Shown here one piece after another: positions 28,184 to 40,968 of a stretch of DNA of 64,000 bases. The stretch's first letter is position 1, and every line of letters begins with the position of its first letter. The notes under the pieces are model-generated. The model was not told the origin of the DNA. It saw only the letters and a list, made by a program, of their open reading frames with translations, and did not search any database. A program made the translations under genes and the position numbers. Origin of the DNA: Mycobacterium sp. 236(2023) (GTDB taxonomy: Bacteria; Actinomycetota; Actinomycetes; Mycobacteriales; Mycobacteriaceae); contig NZ_JARSBP010000003.1 of the NCBI RefSeq assembly GCF_029623955.1, positions 682,001 through 746,000 of the forward strand, read 5' to 3'.

Positions 28184-29352
28184 CAGTACGACCGGGGCAG
28201 GCCGAGCGACGTCTGCGCGATGAAGTTGAGGATCATTTCGCGGCTCACCGGCGCGATTCGAGCCAGGCGCGACGCCGTCAGCATGGCCGCCACACCGTAT
28301 TCCACGGTCAACCCGTTACCGCCCAGTGATTGCACGGCCTGGTCGACCGCGCGCACGGCAGCTTCGCCCGCCGCGTACTTGGCCATGTTGGCGGACTCGG
28401 CGGCGCCCCAGTCGTCACCGGAGTCATACAGGGCGGCTGCCTTCTGCATCATCAGCTTGGCCAGTTCGATCTCGATGTGGTTCTGCGCCAAAGGATGTGA
28501 CAGGCCCTGGTGCGCCCCGATGGGTGTCTTCCAGACTTGGCGGGTCTTGACGTATTCGACGGCCCGGCTGATCGCGAACCGGCCGTTGCCGATCGCGTTG
28601 GCCGCGCCCATGATGCGTTCGGGATTCAAGCCGGCGAACAACTGGGCGATCGCCGCGTCCTCGGAGCCGACGAGCGCGTCCGCGGGCAGTCGCACCTCGT
28701 CGAGGAACACCTGGAACTGGAAGTCGGGGCTGACGATCTCCATCGGGATCTTCGTGAAGGTGAATCCCGGGGTATCGGTGGGAACGACGAACAAAGCCGG
28801 GCGAAGAGATTCGGACTTGTGGGCTCCCTCTTTGTAGGCGCGGCCGACGACGAGCACCGCCTGCGCCTGATCCACGCCGGAGATGTACACCTTCTGGCCG
28901 GTCAGGATCCAGTCGCTGCCGTCGCGACGCGCCGTGGTTGTGATCTTGTGCGAGTTCGAGCCTGCGTCGGGTTCGGTGATCGCGAAGGCCATCGTCAGCG
29001 ATCCGTCGGCGATGCCGGGGATCCAGCGCTTCTTCTGATCCTCGGTGCCGAACTTCGAGATGATCGTGCCGTTGATGGCCGGTGAGACGACCATCATCAG
29101 CAGGGAAGCGCCGCCGGCCGCCATCTCTTCCATGACCAGGCTGAGCTCGTACATGCCCGCGCCCCCGCCGCCGTACTCCTCGGGCAGGTTCACCCCGATG
29201 AAGCCGAGTTTGCCTGCCTCTGACCACAGTTCGTCGGTGTGCTGGCCGGCCCGCGATTTCTCGAGGTAGTACTCCTGTCCATAGTTGGCGACCATCGCGG
29301 CCACCGCCTTGCGCAGCGCCTGCTGCTCCTCGGTCTCGACGAAGCCGGTCAT
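28183..29352 (-). CDS. fadE12: Acyl-CoA dehydrogenase (second of the operon)
   Basis: 389-residue FAD enzyme that removes two hydrogens from an acyl-CoA. Typical motifs: AFAITEPDAGSNSHKITT (FAD/substrate), SLGGNGLTVEYGVA and a C-terminal dehydrogenase signature. It begins directly after the TAG of the biotin-carboxylase gene (TAGATG). In an acyclic-terpene or leucine pathway it would be the citronellyl- or isovaleryl-CoA dehydrogenase; the substrate is inferred from context. Confidence 0.88.
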   Translation of the reverse strand: MTGFVETEEQQALRKAVAAMVANYGQEYYLEKSRAGQHTDELWSEAGKLGFIGVNLPEEYGGGGAGMYELSLVMEEMAAGGASLLMMVVSPAINGTIISKFGTEDQKKRWIPGIADGSLTMAFAITEPDAGSNSHKITTTARRDGSDWILTGQKVYISGVDQAQAVLVVGRAYKEGAHKSESLRPALFVVPTDTPGFTFTKIPMEIVSPDFQFQVFLDEVRLPADALVGSEDAAIAQLFAGLNPERIMGAANAIGNGRFAISRAVEYVKTRQVWKTPIGAHQGLSHPLAQNHIEIELAKLMMQKAAALYDSGDDWGAAESANMAKYAAGEAAVRAVDQAVQSLGGNGLTVEYGVAAMLTASRLARIAPVSREMILNFIAQTSLGLPRSY

Positions 29353-31317
<1,965 letters not shown>

Positions 31318-31325
31318 CTGGGCGC

Positions 31326-32918
31326 TCACATCCTGAAGACGCCGAAGTTCGACGTCCCCTCGATCGGACCGTTGGCGATGGCGGACAGGCACATTCCGAG
31401 CACGGTGCGGGTGTCACGCGGATCGATCACACCGTCGTCGTAGAGGCGCCCGGACAAGAACATCGGCAGTGACTCGGCCTCGATCTGAGCCTCTACGGCG
31501 GCGCGCAGGGCGGCGTCGGCAGCCTCGTCGACCTGTCCTCCGCGCGCCTCGGTGGCGGCCCGGTTGACGATAGAAAGCACGCCCGCGAGTTGGGTCCCGC
31601 CCATCACCGCGGACTTCGCGCTGGGCCAGGCGAACAGGAACCGGGGATCGTAGGCGCGCCCGCACATGCCGTAGTGGCCGGCGCCATACGACGCACCGAT
31701 CAACAGCGAGATGTGCGGCACCGTGGAGTTCGAGACGGCGTTGATCATCATCGAGCCGTGCTTGATCATCCCGCCCTCCTCGTAGTCCTTGCCCACCATG
31801 TAGCCGGTGGTGTTGTGCAGGAACAACAGTGGGGTGTCGGAGCGGTTGGCCAACTGGATGAACTGGGTGGCCTTCTGGGACTCCTCGCTGAACAGCACGC
31901 CGCGCGCGTTGGCGAGGATGCCCAGCGGATAGCCGTGCAGCGTCGCCCAACCGGTCACCAGCGAGCCCCCGTAGAGCGGCTTGAACTCGTCGAACTCCGA
32001 ACCGTCGACGATGCGCGCGATCACCTCACGGGGGTCGAACGGGATGCGCAGATCCGGCGGGACGACGCCGATCAATTCGTTCTCGTCGAAAACCGGAGCG
32101 CTGAACGGTTGCGGGACAGGACCTTTCTTGCGCCAGTTCAGCCTGGCGACGATCCGCCGCCCGATGCGCAGCGCGTCGAGTTCGTCGACGGCGAAGTAGT
32201 CTCCGAGCCCGGATGTGCGGGCGTGCATCTCGGCGCCGCCGAGCGATTCGTCGTCGGACTCCTCGCCGGTGGCCATCTTGACCAGCGGTGGCCCGGCGAG
32301 GAACACCTTCGAGCGTTCCTTGATCATGACGACGTGGTCGGACATGCCGGGGATGTAGGCGCCGCCCGCGGTCGAGTTGCCGAAGACCAGCGCGACGGTC
32401 GGGATCCCGGCGGCCGAGAGCCGCGTCAGGTCCCGGAACATCTGCCCGCCGGGGATGAAGATCTCCTTCTGCGTCGGCAGATCGGCACCGCCGGACTCGA
32501 CCAGGGAAACCACCGGCAGTCGGTTCTGCAGCGCGATCTGGTTGGCGCGCAGGATCTTTCGCAGTGTCCACGGATTGCTGGTGCCACCCTTGACGGTGGG
32601 GTCGTTGGCGACGATCAGGCATTCGACGCCGCTGACCGCGCCGATGCCGGTGACCACACTCGCCCCGACCGTGAAATCGGTGCCCCACGCCGCCAGCGGG
32701 CTCAGCTCCAGGAACGGCGAGTCGGGGTCGAGCAGTGCTTCGATCCGCTCGCGGGCTGTCATCTTCCCTCGGGAATGGTGGCGGGCGACGTACTTCTCGC
32801 CGCCTCCGGCGAGGGCTTTGGCATGCTCGGTCTCCAGCTCCAGCAGCTTGACCGCCATTGCGTCGGCGGCCTCGCGGTAGCCGGGGGACCGGGGATCGAT
32901 CGCCGACTTGAGCGTCAT
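31326..32918 (-). CDS. accD2: Acyl-CoA carboxylase beta subunit (carboxyltransferase)
   Basis: 530-residue carboxyltransferase of the AccD/MCC-beta type. Motifs: GGTSNPWTLRKILRANQIA, ESGGADLP, GNSTAGGAYIPGMSD (oxyanion/CoA region), and SFGAGHYGMCGRAYDPRF-like text (GASYGAGHYGMCGRA). Long sequence similarity to the methylcrotonyl-CoA and geranyl-CoA carboxylase beta group is suggested by the SYGAGHYGMCGRA pattern. It starts ATG with an ATGA overlap from the upstream acyl-CoA dehydrogenase gene, so stoichiometry is tied. Confidence 0.92.
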   Translation of the reverse strand: MTLKSAIDPRSPGYREAADAMAVKLLELETEHAKALAGGGEKYVARHHSRGKMTARERIEALLDPDSPFLELSPLAAWGTDFTVGASVVTGIGAVSGVECLIVANDPTVKGGTSNPWTLRKILRANQIALQNRLPVVSLVESGGADLPTQKEIFIPGGQMFRDLTRLSAAGIPTVALVFGNSTAGGAYIPGMSDHVVMIKERSKVFLAGPPLVKMATGEESDDESLGGAEMHARTSGLGDYFAVDELDALRIGRRIVARLNWRKKGPVPQPFSAPVFDENELIGVVPPDLRIPFDPREVIARIVDGSEFDEFKPLYGGSLVTGWATLHGYPLGILANARGVLFSEESQKATQFIQLANRSDTPLLFLHNTTGYMVGKDYEEGGMIKHGSMMINAVSNSTVPHISLLIGASYGAGHYGMCGRAYDPRFLFAWPSAKSAVMGGTQLAGVLSIVNRAATEARGGQVDEAADAALRAAVEAQIEAESLPMFLSGRLYDDGVIDPRDTRTVLGMCLSAIANGPIEGTSNFGVFRM

Positions 32919-34059
32919 GACTGGAATCCGAGCGACTTGGCGGCCAGCGAGGTGAGGATCTCGGTGGTGCCGCCGCCGATGCCCAGGATGCGCATGTCGC
33001 GGTACTGACGCTCGACTTCGGACTCGACCATATAGCCCATGCCGCCGAACAGTTGCACGGCCTGGTTGGCGACCCACTCGCCCGCTTCGACCGCGGTGTT
33101 CTTGGCGAAGCAGACCTCGGTGATGAGGTTCGGGTCGCCCGCGAGCTGACGTTCCACCAGGGCACGGGTGTAGACGCGGGCCACGTCGATGCGGCGTGCC
33201 ATCTCGGCCAGCGTGTTTTGGACGGATTGGCGGGCGATGAGTGGCTTGCCGAACGTCTCGCGGTTGCGGCACCAGTCGACGGTCAGATCGAGGCATCGCT
33301 GGGCGCTCGAATACGCCTGTGCGGCAAGGCCGACGCGTTCGGAGACGAACGCGGCCGCGATCTGCAGGAAGCCGGTGTTCTCCACACCCACGAGGTTCGC
33401 GACGGGCACCCGCACGTCGGTGTAGGACAACTCTGCGGTGTCCGACGAGCGCCAGCCCATCTTGTCGAGCTTGCGGCTGACCTCGAAACCCGGCGTGCCC
33501 TTGTCCACGACGATCAGCGAAACGCCTGCCGCGCCAGGACCTCCGGTGCGGGCGGCGGTGATGACATAGTCGGCGCGCACCCCGGAGGTGATGTAGGTCT
33601 TGGCGCCGTTGAGGATGTAGTAATCGCCATCGCGGACCGCGCGGGTGGTCAGGTGCCCGACGTCGGAGCCGCCGCCGGGCTCGGTGATGGCGAGCGAGCC
33701 GATCTTCTCGCCTCGCAACGTCGGACGCACGTACTCCTCGATCAGCCGCTCGTCGCCGGTGGCGATCATGTGCGGGACCGCGATGCCGCACGTGAACAGC
33801 GACGCGAACACGCCGCCGGGAGCGCCGGACTGATGCATCTCCTCACAGATGACGACGGCGTCGGCTCCGTCGCCGCCCTCTCCGCCGACCGATTCGGGGA
33901 AGCCCGCCCCGAGAAGGCCTGCTGCGGCGGCTCTGCGGTGCAGATCGCGCGGTAGTTCTCCGAGGCGTTCCCATTCGTCGACATGGGGGAGTACTTCGCG
34001 TTCGGCGAAGGCGCGCACGGTCTTTCGCAGGTCCTCGCGTTCAGATGTGGTCCAGATGC

Positions 34060-34063
<4 letters not shown>
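32915..34063 (-). CDS. fadE13: Acyl-CoA dehydrogenase (first of the operon)
   Basis: 382-residue acyl-CoA dehydrogenase distinct from the one downstream. FAD-binding motifs LAITEPGGGSDVGHLTT and QLFGGMGYMVESEVERQYRD are present, the second matching the standard C-terminal active-site region. It overlaps AtuA-like and accD genes by ATGA on both sides. Two dehydrogenases in one operon with a carboxylase fit a pathway with two saturated steps, as in citronellol/geraniol breakdown. Confidence 0.9.
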
Positions 34064-35784
<1,721 letters not shown>

Positions 35785-35812
35785 ACCCACTCCTCGCGTC
35801 GAACGCTCGACC

Positions 35813-35828
35813 AACCAACCGGTAGGTT
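35813..35828. promoter_or_regulatory. Palindromic operator upstream of the atuA-accD-accA operon
   Basis: AACCAACCGGTAGGTT reads AACC-W-ACCGGT-W-GGTT on both strands, a near-perfect 16-bp palindrome 29 bp before the AtuA-like start. It looks like a TetR-family operator for acyl-CoA metabolism genes. The regulator is not encoded next to it. Confidence 0.6.
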
Positions 35829-35992
35829 AGTCGGTACCGGCGGTATCAAGTCAAGCCCCAACCGCCCGGAATCGAAGTCCCCGCGGCGCCCGCGCCCCGT
35901 CGAGCAGCCGGTCACCGCCGGCTTGCTGGCACGATATCCACGCGGTGACGGCTGAAGGTCCGATTCGGCGAGGTGGCCCCCGGGCCCGGAGT

Positions 35993-36022
35993 TTGGAACA
36001 CGCCCAGCCCACCGGCTATCCT
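35993..36022 (+). promoter_or_regulatory. Predicted promoter of rpmF
   Basis: TTGGAA at 35993-35998, an 18-bp spacer and TATCCT at 36017-36022 match a sigma-A promoter and point toward rpmF, whose ATG is 71 bp further on. Confidence 0.5.
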
Positions 36023-36093
36023 GAACACCAATTGCCAGCGCCCGGTCTGTCCAGGCTCGCAGGCAGAACACCCCGATGAGATGGAGCTCGATC

Positions 36094-36267
36094 ATGGCTG
36101 TGCCGAAGCGCAGGATGTCGCGCGCGAACACCCGTAGCCGGCGCGCGCAGTGGAAAGCCGAGGCCACCGGTCTCGTCAACGTGACCGTCGCAGGTCAGCC
36201 CCGCAAGGTGCCGCGTCGTCTCCTCAAGGCCGCTCGCCTCGGCCTCGTCGACCTCGACCGCCGCTGA
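36094..36267 (+). CDS. rpmF: 50S ribosomal protein L32
   Basis: 57-residue basic ribosomal protein, [17 protein letters not shown] at the start and [14 protein letters not shown] later, a standard mycobacterial L32. It lacks the zinc cysteines found in many bacterial L32 proteins, as in other mycobacteria. ATG 36094 is the family start. It stands alone between the divergent catabolic operon and mprA. Confidence 0.96.
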   Translation: MAVPKRRMSRANTRSRRAQWKAEATGLVNVTVAGQPRKVPRRLLKAARLGLVDLDRR

Positions 36268-36301
36268 CTCTGGCGGTAAATCGTCAGATTGGCGGCGCGC
36301 C

Positions 36302-36320
36302 TCTCAGGTCTCTCTCAGAC
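36302..36320. promoter_or_regulatory. MprA-like direct repeats upstream of mprA
   Basis: TCTCAGGT (36302-36309) and TCTCAGAC (36313-36320) are direct repeats 11 bp apart, 15 bp before the GTG of mprA. MprA recognises loosely conserved direct repeats of this kind and autoregulates its own operon in M. tuberculosis. Confidence 0.55.
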
Positions 36321-36334
36321 GCGGGGTTGAGACT

Positions 36335-37030
36335 GTGGCAGTGCGCATTCTTGTCGTAGATGACGATCGCGCTGTGCGCGAATCCCTCCGACGGTCGCTG
36401 TCATTCAACGGGTATTCGGTCGAGTTGGCTCAGGACGGCCGTGAAGCACTCGATCTGATCGCCAGCAGCCGCCCCGACGCCGTTGTGCTCGACGTGATGA
36501 TGCCGCGGCTCGACGGTCTCGAGGTCTGCCGGCAGCTCCGCAGTACCGGCGACGATCTGCCGATCCTCGTGCTCACGGCCCGCGATTCGGTCTCCGAGCG
36601 GGTCGCCGGCCTCGATGCCGGGGCCGATGACTACCTGCCGAAACCGTTCGCCCTTGAAGAGCTGCTCGCCCGTATGCGTGCACTGCTGCGCCGCACCGGC
36701 CCCGACGACGGGGAAGCCGAGTCGGCGGCGATGACGTTCTCTGATCTGTCGCTGGACCCGGTGACGCGAGAGGTCACCAGGGGGCACCGCGCGATCAGTC
36801 TCACCCGCACCGAGTTCTCGCTGCTCGAAATGCTGATCGCGAATCCGCGCCGGGTGCTGACGCGCAGCCGGATCCTCGAAGAAGTCTGGGGCTTCGACTT
36901 CCCGACCTCGGGTAACGCGCTCGAGGTCTATGTCGGGTATCTGCGGCGCAAAACCGAAGCCGAAGGGGAACCGCGGCTGATCCACACCGTGCGCGGTGTG
37001 GGTTACGTGCTCCGCGAGACGCCGCCCTGA
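36335..37030 (+). CDS. mprA: Response regulator MprA
   Basis: 231-residue OmpR/PhoB-type regulator. Receiver domain 1-120 with acidic pocket VVDDD, phospho-acceptor Asp about 53 (VVLDVMMPR), Thr/Ser LVLTARD and Lys in YLPKPF. DNA-binding winged helix about 135-230 ([24 protein letters not shown]). Very close to M. tuberculosis MprA throughout. It responds to envelope stress with MprB and controls sigE, sigB and pepD in related species. GTG start; the stop overlaps the mprB ATG (TGATG). Confidence 0.97.
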   Translation: MAVRILVVDDDRAVRESLRRSLSFNGYSVELAQDGREALDLIASSRPDAVVLDVMMPRLDGLEVCRQLRSTGDDLPILVLTARDSVSERVAGLDAGADDYLPKPFALEELLARMRALLRRTGPDDGEAESAAMTFSDLSLDPVTREVTRGHRAISLTRTEFSLLEMLIANPRRVLTRSRILEEVWGFDFPTSGNALEVYVGYLRRKTEAEGEPRLIHTVRGVGYVLRETPP

Positions 37031-38472
37031 TGGCGTCGGAGCCCAGGACGGGGCCGTGGCCCGGTCAGACGTTCAATCTGCAGCCCGCGAGTTCGGTGTC
37101 GTTGCGTTGGCGGGTGATGCTGCTCGCGATGTCGATGGTCGTCATCTCCGTGGTGCTGATGGCCGTCGCCGTGTACGCGGTGGTCTCCCGCGCCCTCTAC
37201 GACGACATCGACGACCAACTGCGCACCAGGGCGCAGATGCTCATCGAGAGCGGTTCACTGGACGCCGATCCCGGCAAGGCCATCGAGGGCACCGCGTACT
37301 CCGACATGAACGCGATGTTCTACATTCCGAGGCGCAACAAGTACACCGCCAATCACCAGGGGCAGACACTGCCGGTGGGCGGACCCGAGCAGGACGTCAT
37401 GGACGGCACGCTGTGGATGTCGCTGCGGACCGCCGATCGCCAGCGGGTGCTGGCGGTGCACCTCGCGAGCGGCAACTCGCTGCTTCTGTCGAAGAGCCTG
37501 GCGCCCACGGGGCAGGTCCTCAAGCGGCTCGGCACCGTGCTGCTGATCGTCGGTGGGCTCGGCGTCGCGGTGGCGGCGATCGCCGGCGGCATGGTGGCCA
37601 GTGCGGGGTTGAGACCGGTGGCCAGACTCACACAGGCCGCAGAACGGGTGGCGCGGACCGACGACCTCCACCCGATCCCGGTCGTCGGTAGTGACGAACT
37701 CGCCCGTCTCACCGAGGCTTTCAACATGATGTTGCGCGCGCTCGCCGAATCCCGGGAGCGCCAGGCCCGTCTGGTCGCCGATGCCGGCCACGAGTTACGC
37801 ACCCCGCTGACGTCGATGCGTACCAACGTCGAGCTCCTGATCGAGTCTATGAAGCCGGGGGCGCCGCGCCTCCCCGAAGAGGACATGGTCGAGCTGCGCG
37901 CCGACGTCATCGGTCAGATCGAGGAATTGTCCACGCTGGTGGGCGATCTCGTCGATCTCACCCGCGAGGATGCAGGTGGTGCGGTACACGACTCGGTCGA
38001 GATGACCGAGGTGATCGAACGTTCCCTCGAGCGGGTTCGCCGGCGACGCAACGACATCGAGTTCACGGTGTCGGTCACCCCGTGGCAGGTGTACGGCGAC
38101 GCGGCCGGACTGGGCCGTGCAGTGCTCAACCTTCTCGACAACGCGTCCAAGTGGAGTCCCCCGGGCGGCTCCGTCGGTGTCAGGCTCACCCAGATCGACT
38201 CACTGCACGCGGAATTGGTGGTCTCCGATCACGGGCCCGGAATCCCGCCCCATGAACGCGATCTCGTCTTCGAACGGTTCTTCAGGTCCACCTCGGCGCG
38301 GGCGATGCCGGGATCAGGCCTGGGGCTCGCCATCGTCAAGCAGGTCGTCCTCAAACACGGTGGAAGCCTGCGCGTCGAGGACACCGTTCCAGGGGGCCAG
38401 CCTCCGGGGACGTCGATGCACATGGTGCTGCCCGGACGCCTGTCGACCGGCGCGGATCAGGACGACGAGTAG
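37030..38472 (+). CDS. mprB: Sensor histidine kinase MprB
   Basis: 480-residue membrane kinase. TM1 about 28-52, extracytoplasmic sensor about 53-167, TM2 about 168-190, HAMP about 190-245, H-box DAGHELRTPLTS with phospho-His 254, N-box LLDNASKW, G1 DHGPGIP and G2 SGLGLAIVK. All catalytic boxes are intact. It phosphorylates MprA on envelope stress; the neighbouring PepD protease is a known partner of this system in M. tuberculosis. Confidence 0.97.
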   Translation: MASEPRTGPWPGQTFNLQPASSVSLRWRVMLLAMSMVVISVVLMAVAVYAVVSRALYDDIDDQLRTRAQMLIESGSLDADPGKAIEGTAYSDMNAMFYIPRRNKYTANHQGQTLPVGGPEQDVMDGTLWMSLRTADRQRVLAVHLASGNSLLLSKSLAPTGQVLKRLGTVLLIVGGLGVAVAAIAGGMVASAGLRPVARLTQAAERVARTDDLHPIPVVGSDELARLTEAFNMMLRALAESRERQARLVADAGHELRTPLTSMRTNVELLIESMKPGAPRLPEEDMVELRADVIGQIEELSTLVGDLVDLTREDAGGAVHDSVEMTEVIERSLERVRRRRNDIEFTVSVTPWQVYGDAAGLGRAVLNLLDNASKWSPPGGSVGVRLTQIDSLHAELVVSDHGPGIPPHERDLVFERFFRSTSARAMPGSGLGLAIVKQVVLKHGGSLRVEDTVPGGQPPGTSMHMVLPGRLSTGADQDDE

Positions 38473-38500
38473 TCCGCGACACGCGGCGATCGGTCTCGAA

Positions 38501-38516
38501 GGTGACCTGGGTCACC
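38501..38516. promoter_or_regulatory. Palindrome between mprB and pepD
   Basis: GGTGACCTGGGTCACC has perfect 7-bp arms around a TG centre. The core GTGA-N6-TCAC resembles a CRP/Cmr half-site pair, but the outer bases differ from TGTGA/TCACA. It lies 161 bp before pepD and 29 bp after the mprB stop. Confidence 0.4.
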
Positions 38517-38563
38517 GGAGACAATGATTGAGACGGACGTATCCGGGCAACGCACAAATGTTG

Positions 38564-38600
38564 TCTCAAAGGAAATGGATCTCTAAGGCGTTTCTCAGTA
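38564..38600. promoter_or_regulatory. MprA-like repeats in the pepD promoter region
   Basis: TCTCAAAG (38564), TCTCTAAG (38580) and TCTCAGTA (38593) form three direct repeats upstream of pepD, similar to the repeats before mprA. MprA is known to control pepD in M. tuberculosis, so these are likely binding sites; spacing is 16 and 13 bp. Confidence 0.5.
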
Positions 38601-38676
38601 CGTATGGGCACGCTGACAGGGCATTGATCGTTATCCCAAGCGTGAAGACCGACACGAGGAAGAGCATCGCAGCGAT

Positions 38677-40062
38677 ATGACCAACCACCCGAGGTACTCG
38701 CCGACTCCGCAGCCGGGTCGTCAGTCCGGTTATCCCGGGCAGGTCCCGCCGGCCCCTCCCACCGGGCCGCAGCGGTCAGGGTCGTATGAGCAGCCGGGAT
38801 CGGGCAGCTGGGACTGGCGCTACGCGACAGAACAACAGCGCCAAGGCTTTCGGTCGCCCTACGATTCCTATCCCGGTGCCCCCATGCCGGCGGGGCAAGG
38901 CCAGTACCCGCGCCCGGGTGTCCCGCCCCTGCCGCAGCCGCAACCCCGAAAGCGTTCCCGCGCATCGGCTTTGATCGTCGGGGCCGTGGCTGTCTCCCTC
39001 GTCTCCGCCGGAGTCGGCGGCGGTGTCGCGATGTTGGTTCACCCCGATCACAGCGTCGGCGGGATCAGCGCGTCGGGCGCCGCGCCGACGGTGCCCGCGG
39101 CCAGTGTGCCCGGCGGCTCCGTCGAGGCCGTCGCCACCAAAGTCGTTCCGAGCGTTGTGAAGCTGGAAGTCAATCAGGGTCGTGCCACCGAAGAGGGTTC
39201 CGGCGTGATCCTTTCGACGGACGGGCTGATCCTGACCAACAACCATGTGGTCGCCGCGGCCGCGGGTGAAACCGGTGGCCCGGGTGTACCCGGCGCTGCC
39301 GCGAAGACGAAGGTGACGTTCGCGAACGGCAAGTCGACGTCGTTCACGGTGATCGGTGCCGATCCCGGCAGCGACATCGCGGTCGTTCGCGCCGAGAACG
39401 TGTCGGGCCTGACGCCCATCGAGGTCGGTTCGTCGGCAGACCTTCGGGTCGGGCAGGACGTCGTGGCGATCGGTTCGCCCCTCGGCCTCGAAGGGACCGT
39501 GACGACGGGCATCATCAGCGCGCTGAACCGGCCTGTGGCCGCGGGCGGCGATGCCAAGAACCAGAACACGGTGCTCGACGCAATCCAGACCGATGCGGCC
39601 ATCAACCCGGGTAACTCGGGCGGTGCGCTGGTCAACATGAACGGCGAACTGGTCGGCATCAACTCGGCCATTGCGACTCTGGGCGCTGACGCCGGTGGTG
39701 CGCAGGGTGGATCGATCGGTCTAGGGTTCGCGATCCCGGTCGATCAGGCCAAGCGCATCGCCGACGAGATCATCCAGACCGGTAGCGCGTCCAGGGCCTC
39801 TCTGGGTGTCCAGGTCGGCAACGACGCCGGTGTCGACGGCGCCAAGATCGTCGAGGTGACCGCGGGCGGCGCAGCGTCGGCCGCGGGTCTGCCCAGCGGC
39901 GTGATCGTCACGAAGCTCGACGACCGGGTGATCAGCAGCGCCGACGCGCTCGTTGCCGCGGTCCGTTCCAAGGCACCCGGAGACAAGGTGACGTTGACCT
40001 ACCTGGGTCAGTCGGGCAAGCCGGAGACGGTGGACGTCACGCTCGGCAAGGCTGCTCAATGA
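38677..40062 (+). CDS. pepD: HtrA-like serine protease PepD
   Basis: 461-residue membrane-anchored DegP/HtrA protease. A proline-rich cytoplasmic region (1-95), one TM helix (about 97-120), the trypsin-like domain with triad His190 (TNNHVV), Asp233 (GSDIAVV) and Ser314 (NPGNSGGAL), and one PDZ domain (about 365-455). It degrades or refolds damaged envelope proteins and feeds back on the MprAB stress pathway. Upstream MprA-like repeats support that link. The stop overlaps a possible start of the next gene. Confidence 0.96.
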   Translation: MTNHPRYSPTPQPGRQSGYPGQVPPAPPTGPQRSGSYEQPGSGSWDWRYATEQQRQGFRSPYDSYPGAPMPAGQGQYPRPGVPPLPQPQPRKRSRASALIVGAVAVSLVSAGVGGGVAMLVHPDHSVGGISASGAAPTVPAASVPGGSVEAVATKVVPSVVKLEVNQGRATEEGSGVILSTDGLILTNNHVVAAAAGETGGPGVPGAAAKTKVTFANGKSTSFTVIGADPGSDIAVVRAENVSGLTPIEVGSSADLRVGQDVVAIGSPLGLEGTVTTGIISALNRPVAAGGDAKNQNTVLDAIQTDAAINPGNSGGALVNMNGELVGINSAIATLGADAGGAQGGSIGLGFAIPVDQAKRIADEIIQTGSASRASLGVQVGNDAGVDGAKIVEVTAGGAASAAGLPSGVIVTKLDDRVISSADALVAAVRSKAPGDKVTLTYLGQSGKPETVDVTLGKAAQ

Positions 40063-40109
40063 GGTCGTCCGTCGGGGACGGTCGCGTTGCACTCAGAGTG
40101 GCCGCACCG

Positions 40110-40637
40110 ATGTCTGAACCGAGATATACGGTTGAGCTCATGGAGCAGCCTCACGCGTTGGTCGGTCGGGCGTTGGTCGTCGTCATCGACGACAGGACGG
40201 CCCATGGAGACGAAGAGGACCACAGCGGTCCGTTGGTCACCGAGCTGCTCGGTGAGGCCGGGTTCGTCGTCGACGGCGTCGTCGTCGTCTCGTCCGACGA
40301 GGTGGAGATTCGCAACGCACTGAACACCGCCGTCATCGGCGGCGTCGACCTCGTGGTCTCCGTGGGTGGTACCGGGGTGACACCGCGTGACGTCACTCCC
40401 GAATCGACTCTCGACCTTCTCGACCGGGAACTGCTGGGTATCTCCGAGGCGCTTCGGGCGTCCGGCTTGTCGGCCGGCATCATCGACGCGGGTGTCTCGC
40501 GTGGCCTCGCCGGCATCTCCGGGAGCACGCTGGTGGTGAACCTGGCGGGCTCGCGCGCGGCGGTCCGCGATGGCATGGCCACCTTGGGTCCGCTGGCTGC
40601 GCAGGTCATCGCACAGCTATCCAGTTTGGAGATCTAA
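40110..40637 (+). CDS. moaB2: Molybdopterin-adenylyltransferase-like protein MoaB2
   Basis: MogA/MoaB-family protein (about 175 residues) that binds molybdopterin and adenylates it for molybdenum insertion. Motifs: SVGGTGVTPRDVTPE (molybdopterin site) and GSTLVVNLAGS. Sequence follows M. tuberculosis MoaB2 closely from HALVGRALVVVIDDRT onward. The start is uncertain: ATG 40110, a further ATG at 40140, or ATG 40059, which overlaps the pepD stop by ATGA. A strong hairpin follows. Confidence 0.88.
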   Translation: MSEPRYTVELMEQPHALVGRALVVVIDDRTAHGDEEDHSGPLVTELLGEAGFVVDGVVVVSSDEVEIRNALNTAVIGGVDLVVSVGGTGVTPRDVTPESTLDLLDRELLGISEALRASGLSAGIIDAGVSRGLAGISGSTLVVNLAGSRAAVRDGMATLGPLAAQVIAQLSSLEI

Positions 40638-40665
40638 GCGACGTCCCGTGTTAGGGATTACTCCG

Positions 40666-40723
40666 AAATCCGCCGGAATGAGCGCCTCGCAGCAGGCCTC
40701 ATCCGCGCGGATTTTCGTTTTTC
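40666..40723 (+). terminator. Extended hairpin terminator after moaB2
   Basis: AAATCCGC (40666) pairs with GCGGATTT (40707), with an inner GAATGAG/CTCAT stem and a short GCCT/AGGC top, followed by T-rich TTTTCGTTTTTC. This looks like an intrinsic terminator that isolates the mprAB-pepD-moaB2 unit from the porin region. Confidence 0.65.
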
Positions 40724-40780
40724 CCGGGAGGGGAGGAGCCTGCAATGTTAAGTACAGGTGAACAGCCTGGGTGGACAAAC

Positions 40781-40796
40781 TGTGACGTTAATCACA
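40781..40796. promoter_or_regulatory. Perfect CRP-type box (porin unit 1 / small ORF)
   Basis: TGTGACGTTAATCACA fits TGTGA-N6-TCACA exactly. It is 14 bp before the start of a 52-codon gene and 390 bp before the promoter of the first porin. A matching box occurs at the same place in unit 2. Confidence 0.65.
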
Positions 40797-40809
40797 CAAG
40801 GATATGCCG

Positions 40810-40968
40810 GTGACCGGACCTTCTGACAAGTCGCGAGATCTAGTTAACAGAGTCTTCGGCGACGCGATCCCCGAGGTATCGCGTGCCGAGCGGGAACCCA
40901 TCGCGCCGGACGCCGAAGACGACCACGACCAATGGCTGCGGGACAACGTTCCACCCCACCACGACTGA
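40810..40968 (+). CDS. Small acidic protein of unknown function
   Basis: A 52-codon gene: GTG start (TGPSDKSRDLVNRVF) with AAGG about eight bases upstream; ATG 40804 is an alternative. The product is acidic with a charged middle (EVSRAEREPIAPDAEDDHD) and ends WLRDNVPPHHD, a tail I have the impression of seeing in small mycobacterial proteins. No domain is recognised. A perfect CRP box lies directly upstream. In the second porin unit the corresponding sequence has no intact frame, so it is either a real gene lost in unit 2 or chance. Confidence 0.55.
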   Translation: MTGPSDKSRDLVNRVFGDAIPEVSRAEREPIAPDAEDDHDQWLRDNVPPHHD

